From the NCBI RefSeq assembly GCF_000758605.1, contig NZ_CP009282.1, forward strand, positions 5,456,001 through 5,520,000: a DNA stretch of 64,000 bases. Reading direction: 5' to 3'. The translations under genes were made by a program, and so were the position numbers. Source of the DNA: Paenibacillus sp. FSL R5-0912. Lineage in GTDB: Bacteria > Bacillota > Bacilli > Paenibacillales > Paenibacillaceae. Shown one piece after another: positions 43,924-52,050 of this stretch. Every line of letters begins with the position of its first letter. The stretch's first letter is position 1. Below the pieces are notes generated by a model, which was not told where the DNA came from, searched no databases, and saw only the letters and a list, made by a program, of their open reading frames with translations.

Positions 43924-43983
43924 CTAAATCGAGTCTAAAGAAAAGCTAAAGATTTTGTCTTTAGCCTTTTTTTACATTAGAAT
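43924..43983 (+). promoter_or_regulatory. Promoter of OmpR-type system with three 11-bp direct repeats
   Basis: CTAAA occurs at 43924, 43935 and 43946, exactly 11 bp apart, followed by a -35 TTGTCT (43955-43960), 17 bp spacer and -10 TAGAAT (43978-43983). One-turn spacing just upstream of -35 is the arrangement used by OmpR/PhoB-family activators. The third repeat also forms an inverted repeat with TCTTTAGC, followed by T7. That could read as a terminator, but no gene precedes it on the plus strand. Confidence 0.65.
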
Positions 43984-44027
43984 GATGGGGAAACGCGGTC
44001 AAATCCGACAACCTTTGGAGTGAAACC

Positions 44028-44699
44028 ATGATAAAGATCCTTGTTGTAGAAGACGATAAGCATGTACGCAAGCTGATGAACGCTGTGCTGAAACGGGAAG
44101 GTTATGACGTGGTAACGGCTGAGAATGGAAGAGAAGCACTGGAGGTTCTTGAAGTCCAGCATATCGATCTGATTATTCTGGATATTATGATGCCGGAGAT
44201 GGACGGGTATGAATTTGCCGAAGAGCTCAAGGAAGCGGACAATCGAATTCCCATCCTAATGGCCACAGCCAAACAGCTACCTGAGGATAAGAAAAAAGGC
44301 TTCCGGCTCGGAACCGATGATTATATGACCAAGCCTGTGGATACAGAAGAAATGCTGCTGAGAATCCAGGCCCTTCTCCGCCGCTCGCAGATTGCGAGTG
44401 CCCGTAAGCTGGTGATCGGCAGGGTTCATCTGGACTATGACACATTAACCGTGACCCGGGACGAGGACAAGCAGACGCTTCCGCAGAAGGAATTCTATCT
44501 GCTCTATAAGCTTTTATCCTATCCGGAGCGCATCTTCACCCGCATCCAGCTGATGGACGAGATTTGGGGGATGGACAGCGAAAGCACGGATACTACGGTG
44601 AATGTGCATATCAACCGCCTGCGCAAACGTTTTGAAGCCTATCCGGAGTTCGAGCTGGTCTCTGTCCGCGGCCTCGGATATAAGGCGGTGAGAACATGA
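44028..44699 (+). CDS. OmpR-family response regulator
   Basis: 223 residues. Receiver about 1-118 (EDDKHVRKLM, phospho-acceptor Asp in LIILDIMMPEMDGYEF, Lys in YMTKPVDTEE) and winged-helix output about 125-222 (ending VSVRGLGYKAVR). The ATG at 44028 follows TGGAGTG. Its stop overlaps the kinase start as ATGA. The three CTAAA repeats in its promoter suggest autoregulation. The target is unknown; the divergent AI-2E family gene shares the same intergenic region. Confidence 0.93.
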   Translation: MIKILVVEDDKHVRKLMNAVLKREGYDVVTAENGREALEVLEVQHIDLIILDIMMPEMDGYEFAEELKEADNRIPILMATAKQLPEDKKKGFRLGTDDYMTKPVDTEEMLLRIQALLRRSQIASARKLVIGRVHLDYDTLTVTRDEDKQTLPQKEFYLLYKLLSYPERIFTRIQLMDEIWGMDSESTDTTVNVHINRLRKRFEAYPEFELVSVRGLGYKAVRT

Positions 44700-45766
44700 A
44701 CATGATCAAGAGGCTGACGGGTAAAATCGGCCTGTCGCTCTACTTCTCGCTTGCTGTATTTATCATCTTCCTCATTACCGTGCTGATTACCGGTGTATTG
44801 GTCTATCTGTTGACGGTCTTCGGTGTGCTCAATGAACGTATCATTCAGGATTTCAAAGTCCTTACCTTTATCACATTGATTGCCTGCATCATGATCGGCA
44901 CCGTCACCTCGGGTCTGGCCAGCCGGAGGATGCTGAAATCCATCCGTACCTTCATCGATGCCACCAACCAGCTGGCAGGAGGAGATTTCACCACCCGGCT
45001 GCGGCTCAATAATCCGCCAGAATTCAAGATTCTCTCCGCTAATTTCAACCGGATGGCGGATGAGCTGGGCGGCATTGAGATTCTGCGCACGGATTTCATC
45101 AACAATTTCTCGCATGAGTTCCGCACCCCGATTGTGTCGATCAAAGGGTTCGCCGAAATCCTCAAGGATGATGAGCTGAGCAAGGAAGAACGGAATGAAT
45201 ATCTGGATATTGTCATTGAGGAATCCACCCGTCTGGCCGCCCTCGCCTCCAACGTCCTGAGCCTGTCCAAAGTGGAGGCTCAGACGATATTAACGGGCCG
45301 CGAGCCCTTCAACGTTGGCGAACAGATCCGCCAATGTGTCTTACTTCTGCATCCCAAAATGGAGAAAAAGCATATATCCATCACAGCCAACGTACAGGAC
45401 TATGAGGTGCCGGGAAATAAAGAGATGCTGAATCAGGTCTGGCTGAATCTGCTAGACAATGCCATTAAGTTCACTCCGGAGCATGGCGAAATTGAAGTTT
45501 CGATGAGGCAGGCCGAAGACATGATTGAAATCAGCTTCCGGGATAACGGTGCCGGGATCAGTGCGGCTGCACTTCCCAGGGTGTTCGACAAGTTCTATCA
45601 GCAGGATACTTCCCACTCCACCGCCGGTAATGGGCTGGGGCTTACCATTGTCCGTAAAATCACTGAGCTGCACGGCGGAACCGTCACCTGTGATAGTGTT
45701 CCGCTGCAAGGAACCACCTTTACCCTGCTGCTCCCTGCCTCAAAGAAGCTGCCGTCCACCAAATAA
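44696..45766 (+). CDS. Sensor histidine kinase, HAMP type
   Basis: Membrane kinase of 356 residues. Two transmembrane segments (about 14-40 and 55-78) with a short loop, HAMP about 80-130, HisKA with His in NNFSHEFRTPIVSIKGF, HATPase_c with NLLDNAIKFTPE, FRDNGAGIS and GNGLGLTIV. The small extracytoplasmic loop suggests sensing in or near the membrane. It is translationally coupled to the regulator. Confidence 0.93.
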   Translation: MNMIKRLTGKIGLSLYFSLAVFIIFLITVLITGVLVYLLTVFGVLNERIIQDFKVLTFITLIACIMIGTVTSGLASRRMLKSIRTFIDATNQLAGGDFTTRLRLNNPPEFKILSANFNRMADELGGIEILRTDFINNFSHEFRTPIVSIKGFAEILKDDELSKEERNEYLDIVIEESTRLAALASNVLSLSKVEAQTILTGREPFNVGEQIRQCVLLLHPKMEKKHISITANVQDYEVPGNKEMLNQVWLNLLDNAIKFTPEHGEIEVSMRQAEDMIEISFRDNGAGISAAALPRVFDKFYQQDTSHSTAGNGLGLTIVRKITELHGGTVTCDSVPLQGTTFTLLLPASKKLPSTK

Positions 45767-45771
45767 AACAT

Positions 45772-45790
45772 CCCCACAAAGTGGGGCCTT
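45772..45790. terminator. Short hairpin between convergent genes
   Basis: CCCCAC-AAA-GTGGGG (45772-45786), followed by CCTTAT on the plus strand and preceded by A-rich sequence. It is a weak candidate terminator for the kinase operon. Confidence 0.45.
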
Positions 45791-45839
45791 ATCTTCGATG
45801 ATTACTCAACAAAGGGCGGTCCACATGACCGCCCCCCTA

Positions 45840-46904
45840 TTAGCCGATGGTATCCACTACCTTGCCCTCCTGGTCTTTGATATACGTCTTTCTCACCCGT
45901 ATCATCAGTTCTTTGGCAGTGGACAGCTTGAACTCGCTTTCCTTAGGCTTAAGCTTCGATTCCAGCTCCAGAACAGCAGCTTCACTTAGGCTGATGCGGA
46001 TGTTCCCGCCGTCTTCCTTGCAGCCAGTCTCTTGTGCCGGTTCCAGCACAACCTGCAGCTTAGGGCTGGTGAGCGTCAGCTTCCTGCCCTTCAGCAGACG
46101 GCCGCGCAGCAGCCTGGCTACCGTCGCTGCCTGCTGTGCCCCCATAGCCAGGACGGCCGGTGCTTTGCTGAGCAGACGATTTCTGCCAGGCTCGAAGTCC
46201 AATTGATCCACATACAGGATGCCTGTCTGGGACCCGTCACGTTCAATCCCCTGCCGCACTGCATCCTCTATTACCGGAAGCCGCAGCAGTGAATCCCGTC
46301 CAAGATCGGTGATAAATGCAGGTAGTACTTCTTGGCTGGCCTGCAGGAATGCGTTGGTATTCCAAGACATCATGGCTTCAAGTTCATCGGCGGTAATCCC
46401 CACCATTTGCAGAAACTCTACCCGTCCATTCGGGGTATCCATAGCCGGAAGCTCCGGATCACCGGTAAAAGCCAGAGCGGTCAGCCTCGTGTCTGCACCC
46501 AGACAGATAGGACCGTTCGCATCCAGGTAATGCCCGGAAGCAAAAATATTACCGCTGCTGAACACATATCTGGCCATATTCTGCAGCAGATTCATCGCCC
46601 AGGCCGGAGGCTCCTCTTCTCCGGCAGTACGTGCCAGCCGGAAGGTCAGCTCAAATCCGTAGCCGCTGTATTCCGGGTCCTCTGATTCCTTGTCATATAG
46701 CTCAGAGAATCCGAAGGTTACAAAGTGCCAATGGGGATAAGGCAGCTCTGCCTTATAGGCACTGATTCCGTTCAGCGGGTCCTTTCCCCCCAGCATGTAA
46801 GGCAACAAGGCAGCATAATGCTTCGGCTCCTGTTGTCCATACAAACCCGACATCTGTTCCTCAATGGCATCCCAACCGGTTGCTTCCACTTCTTCTTCGC
46901 TCAT
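45840..46904 (-). CDS. Suppressor of fused (SUFU) domain protein
   Basis: Soluble protein of 354 residues. The SUFU-like domain at about 1-190 contains GWDAIEEQMSGLYG, YPHWHFVTFGFSELYDKE and GYGFELTFRLAR, matching bacterial SUFU proteins. The C-terminal part (about 195-354) is alpha/beta and ends with KTYIKDQEGKVVDTIG; it is not recognised. Bacterial SUFU proteins have been linked in some genomes to polymorphic-toxin immunity, but no toxin gene is visible nearby. The ATG at 46904 follows GGAGGG. Confidence 0.82.
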   Translation of the reverse strand: MSEEEVEATGWDAIEEQMSGLYGQQEPKHYAALLPYMLGGKDPLNGISAYKAELPYPHWHFVTFGFSELYDKESEDPEYSGYGFELTFRLARTAGEEEPPAWAMNLLQNMARYVFSSGNIFASGHYLDANGPICLGADTRLTALAFTGDPELPAMDTPNGRVEFLQMVGITADELEAMMSWNTNAFLQASQEVLPAFITDLGRDSLLRLPVIEDAVRQGIERDGSQTGILYVDQLDFEPGRNRLLSKAPAVLAMGAQQAATVARLLRGRLLKGRKLTLTSPKLQVVLEPAQETGCKEDGGNIRISLSEAAVLELESKLKPKESEFKLSTAKELMIRVRKTYIKDQEGKVVDTIG

Positions 46905-47041
46905 TATGTTCCCTCCGGATTCAAATTTATGTATAACTGGCCCATTCAAGCCCTTAATCTCCCGTTCATTACCCGGAATTTCTTGATCATAACCAGCTAT
47001 GACCAGTACAAGATTTATCTGCCTCCAGGTGATTGCTCTGA

Positions 47042-47070
47042 TTAACCCACCCTCTTATTCATGTTACACT
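47042..47070 (+). promoter_or_regulatory. Candidate promoter of exporter leader transcript
   Basis: TTAACC (47042-47047), 17 bp, TACACT (47065-47070). The start would lie about 25 bp before the leader-peptide ATG. The -35 is weak, so confidence is moderate. The stretch 46905-47041 holds the ribosome site of the SUFU gene and nothing else I can name. Confidence 0.45.
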
Positions 47071-47102
47071 AAATGTACGAGACTTAAGGGGGCTACCAGA
47101 AG

Positions 47103-47183
47103 ATGAATGTAGAATCGCTGCAACAATTTCGAATTATGGCCGATTTAAATGAGGGAATTGTTGTATTTTGTACAGGATTTTGA
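47103..47183 (+). CDS. 26-residue leader peptide of the exporter operon
   Basis: ATG at 47103, ten bases after AAGGGGG, encodes a 26-residue peptide starting MNVESLQQF, with MADLNEG in the middle and ending CTGF, stop TGA at 47181-47183. It is followed within 20 bp by a terminator-type stem and 210 bp later by the exporter genes. B. subtilis bmrCD (yheI/yheH), encoding related half-transporters, is preceded by the short gene bmrB, whose translation controls a downstream terminator; this peptide sits in the same position. The role is inferred from that parallel. Confidence 0.6.
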   Translation: MNVESLQQFRIMADLNEGIVVFCTGF

Positions 47184-47200
47184 TGACTCTTACCAGACCA

Positions 47201-47303
47201 GAGGCTATCCCAAGCTGAACGGCCACCTCATGGCTGCTTGCGGGTTGGCCTCTTTGTCATAGCAAGTCTCATGGCTGCTCTCGGGACGGTCTCTTTTTCA
47301 TAG
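47201..47303 (+). promoter_or_regulatory. Probable attenuator with duplicated terminator arm
   Basis: The 5' arm GAGGCTATCCCAAGC (47201-47215) can pair with GCTTGCGGGTTGGCCTC (47236-47252), followed by TTTGTC. An almost identical second copy of the 3' half (CTCATGGCTGCT, CGGGACGGTCTC, TTTTTCATAG) follows about 41 bp later and can compete for the same 5' arm. GGCCACC at 47221 can also pair with the first 3' arm, giving an alternative fold. Ribosome stalling on the leader could select among them. The folding is read by eye. Confidence 0.55.
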
Positions 47304-47392
47304 TATTTTCAGCTTGTTTCAGCAAAAGTTAATTTTCAGTTTATCATTCTCCGGTACGATCATAGCAACAAACATGCAAAGGAGTCATTCTT

Positions 47393-49150
47393 ATGTTGAA
47401 ATTACTGAAGAACCTGGAGCCCAAAGAATGGTTCTTATTCGGCATCAGCCTCATGTTCATTATCGCGCAGGTCTGGCTGGATCTGGAGCTGCCTGACTAC
47501 ATGAGTGATATTACCCGGCTGATCCAGACCCCGGGCAGCCAAATGAGTGAGATCCTGACCGCCGGAGCCTGGATGCTGCTCTGTGCACTCGGCAGTCTGG
47601 CCACCTCGATTGTCGTGGCAGGGATTGCCGCCAGAATCGCGGCCGACCTGTCAGCCAGATTACGCGCTAATTTGTTTGATAAGGTGCAGTCTTTCTCAAT
47701 GGAGGAGATCAGCAACTTCTCCACCGCCAGCCTGATTACCCGGTCCACGAATGATATCACCCAGGTGCAGATGCTGATTGTCATCGGCTTGCAATTGCTG
47801 GTCAAAGCACCCATCCTTGCCGTATGGGCGATCCTCAAGATTACGGGAAAAAGCTGGCAGTGGACGCTGGCGACCGGCGCCTCTGTTGGGCTGCTGGTGC
47901 TGATTGTCGCCGTCTGCATCACTCTCGTTCTTCCTAAATTCAAGAAACTGCAGCAGTTAACCGACAATCTGAACCGTGTCTCCAGAGAGAATCTGAACGG
48001 TCTGCGGGTCATCCGGGCTTACAATGCCGAGAAATACCAGGAAGGGAAATTTGCCTCCGCCAACAACGAGCTAACCCGCACCAATTTGTTTGCCAACAAT
48101 GTAATGACAACGCTGATGCCGAGTATTTCCCTGATTATGAGCGGACTCAGCCTCTCCATCTATTGGATTGGTGCTGTAATTATTCAAGCGGCTGACGGCA
48201 CCGCCAAGATGGGCTTGTTCTCAGATATGATTGTCTTCTCATCGTACGCGATACAGGTGGTTATGGCCTTCATGATGCTGATCATGATCTTCATTCTGCT
48301 GCCCCGCGCCCAGGTATCGGCCAAACGTATTAATGAGGTGCTGGAAACCGTGCCTAGCCTGAAGAACGGATCAGTTACTCATTTCCCTGTGAAGCGTGTG
48401 GATGAGCTTGAATTCAGAGGGGTTAGCTTCAAATATCCGGACGCAGAGGATTATGTGCTGGAGAACATCAGCTTCACGGCGAAGCAGGGGGAGACGGTTG
48501 CTTTTATCGGCTCAACAGGCTGCGGCAAGAGTACGCTTGTTAATCTCATTCCCCGTTTCTATGATGCTACCGAAGGCGAAGTGCTCGTGAATGGCATCAA
48601 TGTCAAAGAATACGACCAGCAGGCGCTGCGGAATAAAATGGGCTATGTCTCCCAGAAGGCGGTACTGTTCGGCGGAACGGTAACTTCGAATATTGCTTTT
48701 GGCGAGAATGGTGCCGGTCAGGTGCTCAGCTCCGATATTGTAGATGCGGTTTACACGTCCCAATCCTCTGAATTTGTGGAAAAGCTGGAGGGCAGCTACG
48801 ATGCCCACATCGCCCAAGGGGGCTCCAATCTGTCCGGCGGACAGAAGCAGCGGCTCTCGATTGCCAGAGCAATTGCCCGGCGCCCGGAAATTCTGATCTT
48901 CGATGATTCGTTCTCGGCGCTTGACTATAAGACGGACCGCAAGCTGCGCAGCGAGTTGAAGAAGGTTGCTTCTGCATCCACGATGCTGATCGTTGCCCAG
49001 CGCATTGGTACGATTAAAGACGCCGACAAAATCATCGTACTGGAAGCCGGACAAATTGCCGGAATGGGCACGCATGACGAATTAATGCACACCTGCAGCG
49101 TCTATCAGGAAATTGCTTACTCACAGCTGACCAAGGAGGAGCTTGCCTAA
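47393..49150 (+). CDS. Heterodimeric ABC multidrug exporter subunit, YheI/BmrC-like
   Basis: Half-transporter of 585 residues: six-helix exporter membrane domain (about 15-300) and nucleotide-binding domain (about 335-575). Walker A GSTGCGKST, signature NLSGGQKQRLSIA, Walker B ILIFDDSFSALD. The residue after the Walker B Asp is Asp instead of the catalytic Glu, as expected for the degenerate site of heterodimeric exporters such as BmrCD. The ATG follows AAAGGAG. It overlaps the partner gene in a TAATG. Expression is probably controlled by the leader and attenuator at 47103-47303 in response to ribosome-targeting drugs (inference). Confidence 0.9.
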   Translation: MLKLLKNLEPKEWFLFGISLMFIIAQVWLDLELPDYMSDITRLIQTPGSQMSEILTAGAWMLLCALGSLATSIVVAGIAARIAADLSARLRANLFDKVQSFSMEEISNFSTASLITRSTNDITQVQMLIVIGLQLLVKAPILAVWAILKITGKSWQWTLATGASVGLLVLIVAVCITLVLPKFKKLQQLTDNLNRVSRENLNGLRVIRAYNAEKYQEGKFASANNELTRTNLFANNVMTTLMPSISLIMSGLSLSIYWIGAVIIQAADGTAKMGLFSDMIVFSSYAIQVVMAFMMLIMIFILLPRAQVSAKRINEVLETVPSLKNGSVTHFPVKRVDELEFRGVSFKYPDAEDYVLENISFTAKQGETVAFIGSTGCGKSTLVNLIPRFYDATEGEVLVNGINVKEYDQQALRNKMGYVSQKAVLFGGTVTSNIAFGENGAGQVLSSDIVDAVYTSQSSEFVEKLEGSYDAHIAQGGSNLSGGQKQRLSIARAIARRPEILIFDDSFSALDYKTDRKLRSELKKVASASTMLIVAQRIGTIKDADKIIVLEAGQIAGMGTHDELMHTCSVYQEIAYSQLTKEELA

Positions 49151-50916
49151 TGAAGATGAAAACCAAGACCAAAGGACAGAATACCTGGAGCAAGCTGCTC
49201 CGTTACTGCCGGAAATACGTTCCGGTGATCATCATTGCGCTGATCTGCGCGGCGGCGGGAACCGTGCTCACCCTGCTCGGTCCGGATATGCTCTCCGAGA
49301 TTACGGACAAAATCACTGCCGGTCTCGCAGGCGGGATCGATATGGACGGCATTGCTGCCATCGGCATCACCCTCGTCGTGATTTACGCCATCAGTGCGGT
49401 ATTATCGCTCTCCCAGGGCCTGATCATGTCGAATATTACCCAGAAGGTCTCCAAGAAATTAAGAACCGATCTGGCTCATAAGATGAACCGGCTTCCAATC
49501 TCCTACTATAATAAGTCAGCCACAGGGGATATCCTCTCCCGGGTAACGAATGATGTGGATACCATCGGCCAGGCGATGAATCAGAGCATAGGTACAGTGG
49601 TAACCGCCATAGCCATGTTCATCGGTTCAATCCTCATGATGCTCCGGACCAATGTAATTATGACCCTTACCGCTATCGTGGCAACAATCATCGGCTTCGG
49701 CCTGATGGCGGTTATTATGAAGAAATCGCAGAAGTATTTTGCCAGCCAGCAGGAATTCTTGGGCAAAATCAACGGTCATGTTGAGGAAGTCTATACCGGA
49801 CATAATGTTGTAAAAGCCTATAACGGTGAAGCGCAGATGCGCAGCACCTTCCAGGAACTGAATCAGGGGCTGAAGAACAGCGCCTTCAAAGCGCAATTCC
49901 TCTCCGGACTGATGCCGCCGCTAATGGGCTTTATCGGTAATCTTGGTTTCGTTGCCGTCTGTGTCGTTGGTGCTGTACTGGCCTTAGATGGAACTATTTC
50001 CTTCGGGGTTATCGTCGCCTTCATTATGTATGTACGTTACTTCACCCAGCCGTTATCCCAGATCGCCCAGGCCGCGCAGAACCTGCAATCGGCATCGGCC
50101 GCAGGCGGACGTGTGTTTGAATTCCTCGAAGAAGCAGAATTGGAAGACGAGAGCCGCAAAGAGAACACACTGGCAACTGCGGCAGGTAAAGTAAGCTTTG
50201 ACCAGGTGAAATTCGCTTATGAGAATTCCGGGAACCTGGTGATCAAGAACTTCTCGGCCGATGTGAAGCCAGGGCAAAAGGTGGCCATTGTCGGACCGAC
50301 CGGCGCAGGCAAAACCACGCTCGTCAATCTGCTCATCCGCTTCAACGAGCTGACCGGCGGAGAAATCTACATCGATGACACACCGATCAGTAGTCTGACG
50401 AGGGAGAACATCCACGATTTGTTCTGCATGGTGCTGCAGGAAACCTGGCTGTTTGAAGGCACAATCAGGGAGAACCTGATCTACAATCAGCAGAATATCA
50501 CGGACGAGAAGCTCGTAGAAGCCTGCAAGGCTGTTGGGCTGCACCGCTTCATTCAGAGCCTTAGCGACGGATATGATACCGTCCTGAACGATAAGGTCAA
50601 CCTGTCCGCCGGACAAAAGCAGCAGCTGACCATTGCCCGTGCGATGCTGAAGGATGCGCCGATGCTCATTCTTGACGAAGCTACAAGCTCCGTGGATACC
50701 CGGACTGAGCTGCTGATCCAGCAGGCGATGGATCAGCTGATGGAGGGCAGAACTTCCTTCGTCATCGCCCACCGGCTGTCCACAATCAAGAATGCCGATG
50801 TGATTCTCGTCCTGAAGGACGGCGATATCCTGGAAAGCGGCAGTCATACAGAATTGCTGGCGAAGAACGGATTCTACGCGGAGCTGTACAACAGCCAGTT
50901 TGAGCAGGCTTCCTAA
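49150..50916 (+). CDS. Heterodimeric ABC multidrug exporter subunit, YheH/BmrD-like
   Basis: Half-transporter of 588 residues: six-helix membrane domain (about 20-310) and ATPase domain (about 345-585). Walker A GPTGAGKTT, Q-loop MVLQETWLFEG, Walker B MLILDEATSSVD with the catalytic Glu, H-loop IAHRLST. The signature reads NLSAGQKQQL, with Ala in place of the first Gly. It complements the degenerate partner, so the dimer has one competent ATP site. The ATG overlaps the upstream stop by one base (TAATG). Confidence 0.92.
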   Translation: MKMKTKTKGQNTWSKLLRYCRKYVPVIIIALICAAAGTVLTLLGPDMLSEITDKITAGLAGGIDMDGIAAIGITLVVIYAISAVLSLSQGLIMSNITQKVSKKLRTDLAHKMNRLPISYYNKSATGDILSRVTNDVDTIGQAMNQSIGTVVTAIAMFIGSILMMLRTNVIMTLTAIVATIIGFGLMAVIMKKSQKYFASQQEFLGKINGHVEEVYTGHNVVKAYNGEAQMRSTFQELNQGLKNSAFKAQFLSGLMPPLMGFIGNLGFVAVCVVGAVLALDGTISFGVIVAFIMYVRYFTQPLSQIAQAAQNLQSASAAGGRVFEFLEEAELEDESRKENTLATAAGKVSFDQVKFAYENSGNLVIKNFSADVKPGQKVAIVGPTGAGKTTLVNLLIRFNELTGGEIYIDDTPISSLTRENIHDLFCMVLQETWLFEGTIRENLIYNQQNITDEKLVEACKAVGLHRFIQSLSDGYDTVLNDKVNLSAGQKQQLTIARAMLKDAPMLILDEATSSVDTRTELLIQQAMDQLMEGRTSFVIAHRLSTIKNADVILVLKDGDILESGSHTELLAKNGFYAELYNSQFEQAS

Positions 50917-50992
50917 TCGTACGAACAAAGGCAGGCCCAGATGAATACCCGAGGTTAGCAGAATTACACTCAAGGTCATCCTAAATTTAAAA

Positions 50993-51041
50993 AGGGCTAT
51001 CCCAAGCAGCCATTCTTGGCTTTCTGGGTTAGCCCCTTATA
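50993..51041 (+). terminator. Terminator after exporter operon
   Basis: GGGCTATCCCAAG pairs with CTTGGC...TGGGTTAGCCC, then CTTAT. Its GGCTATCCCAAGC half is nearly the same string as the attenuator 5' arm at 47203. Confidence 0.7.
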
Positions 51042-51058
51042 GCAGATGCAGTCAACGG

Positions 51059-51622
51059 CTATTGCCGTGCCTGCAAAATTTCATCCACCCGCTCCTTCGC
51101 CCCCTGCCAGGAGGTCATCAGCGGAAAGGCATATTCCTCCCGGGCCCGCAGGTTCCAGGGATGCGGGATACAGAGCACCTTCCTCCCTGCCTGTACAGCG
51201 GGCAGCAAATTATGCGGACCGTCATCAATCAGCAGATCGAAGCCGATCAGATGCTTGCGCTTGCAGGTGAAGAAGTTCTCGGCCGGGATATACGGCATGT
51301 GCTTTTGCATCCAGTTCCATTTCTCAAGCACTGTTTTGGGAACAGCGGCTGTAACAATAATGACATCATAAGCGTTGTGAAGCTTCTCCATCTCTTCGAC
51401 CACATATTCATCGAACAGCTCCAGCTCTTCGTACAGGCCGGGTCTGCCGAAGAAAAGGTCCATCGTGCTGTCCGGATGGCGAAGGTGGTCTGTATTCCAG
51501 TCCATCATATCCTCGTAGCGGAGCGGATGCGTAGGAAACTCAATGTTGTTGTGGTATATCGCACGTTTGACGAGATGACAGATGGTATCATCCATATCGA
51601 CGGCGATGATCGGTTTATTCAT
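51059..51622 (-). CDS. NT5C-type 5'(3')-deoxyribonucleotidase
   Basis: Cytoplasmic HAD-superfamily phosphatase of 187 residues. The nucleophile motif is IAVDMDDTICH (both Asp present); YEDMMDWNTDHL follows; motif II Thr is in IIVTAAVP; the late motif is DLLIDDGPHNL. This pattern matches NT5C-type nucleotidases that dephosphorylate (deoxy)nucleoside monophosphates. The ATG at 51622 follows GGAGGAG; the frame upstream to 51643 overlaps that site. It is monocistronic and convergent with the exporter operon. Confidence 0.88.
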   Translation of the reverse strand: MNKPIIAVDMDDTICHLVKRAIYHNNIEFPTHPLRYEDMMDWNTDHLRHPDSTMDLFFGRPGLYEELELFDEYVVEEMEKLHNAYDVIIVTAAVPKTVLEKWNWMQKHMPYIPAENFFTCKRKHLIGFDLLIDDGPHNLLPAVQAGRKVLCIPHPWNLRAREEYAFPLMTSWQGAKERVDEILQARQ

Positions 51623-51700
51623 TGATTCTCCTCCAGGTTGCATAGTGATTACATTATAGGCATCCGGAGGGAACGTGTCCAGACTTGCCGGAAGCAGGAC

Positions 51701-51740
51701 TAATCCTTAAAGTCTCCCCTGCGGGAGAATTCAAGGATTA
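51701..51740. repeat. 40-bp inverted repeat
   Basis: TAATCCTT (51701-51708) pairs with AAGGATTA (51733-51740), and inner TCTCCC (51713-51718) pairs with GGGAGA (51722-51727) around a CTGC loop. It lies upstream of the nucleotidase gene and downstream of the next minus-strand gene. The function is unclear. Confidence 0.6.
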
Positions 51741-51747
51741 CGCACGA

Positions 51748-51780
51748 AAGCACGCGTCCCTATGAGGGTGCCGCGTGCTT
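51748..51780 (-). terminator. Hairpin after the small membrane protein gene
   Basis: A nine-base perfect stem AAGCACGCG / CGCGTGCTT (51748-51756 and 51772-51780) with a second inner pairing. On the minus strand it is followed by TCGTGCG, so the T-run is poor. Confidence 0.5.
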
Positions 51781-51831
51781 GTGTGTTAACTGTTTAATTA
51801 AGTATTTGAACCCGCTCTTGTTTATGTCCTG

Positions 51832-51978
51832 TTAACTCCGGGATCGTCCCCGGAACAGGTTAATCACAAACAGTACCGCAGCGACAAATAGCAGAAGGTG
51901 AATCAGATTGCCCATAACATCAAAGATAAAGCCGAACAGCCATACTACGACAACAAGTCCGATTAATCCCCACAGCAT
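51832..51978 (-). CDS. 48-residue membrane protein, lmo0937 family
   Basis: ATG at 51978 encodes 48 residues starting MLWGLIGLV, with two hydrophobic segments (about 3-21 and 25-41) separated by DVMGN and a basic end (FRGRSRS). Size, the MLW start and the two-helix layout match the lmo0937-family (DUF5670) membrane proteins common in Bacillales and often stress-linked; function unknown. GGAG and AAAGGCGG lie upstream. Confidence 0.8.
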   Translation of the reverse strand: MLWGLIGLVVVVWLFGFIFDVMGNLIHLLLFVAAVLFVINLFRGRSRS

Positions 51979-52050
51979 AAGCTTACCGCCTTTCTCCTCG
52001 AGGGGTGTTTCTCTCTTTTTACCCTTCTGGAAGGAGGTTCAAACGGCTGT

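Noticed and set aside
43945..43970. Intrinsic terminator
   Set aside because: The stem and T7 look like a terminator, but there is no upstream gene on that strand. The segment overlaps a good promoter and 11-bp direct repeats, so a regulatory role is more likely.
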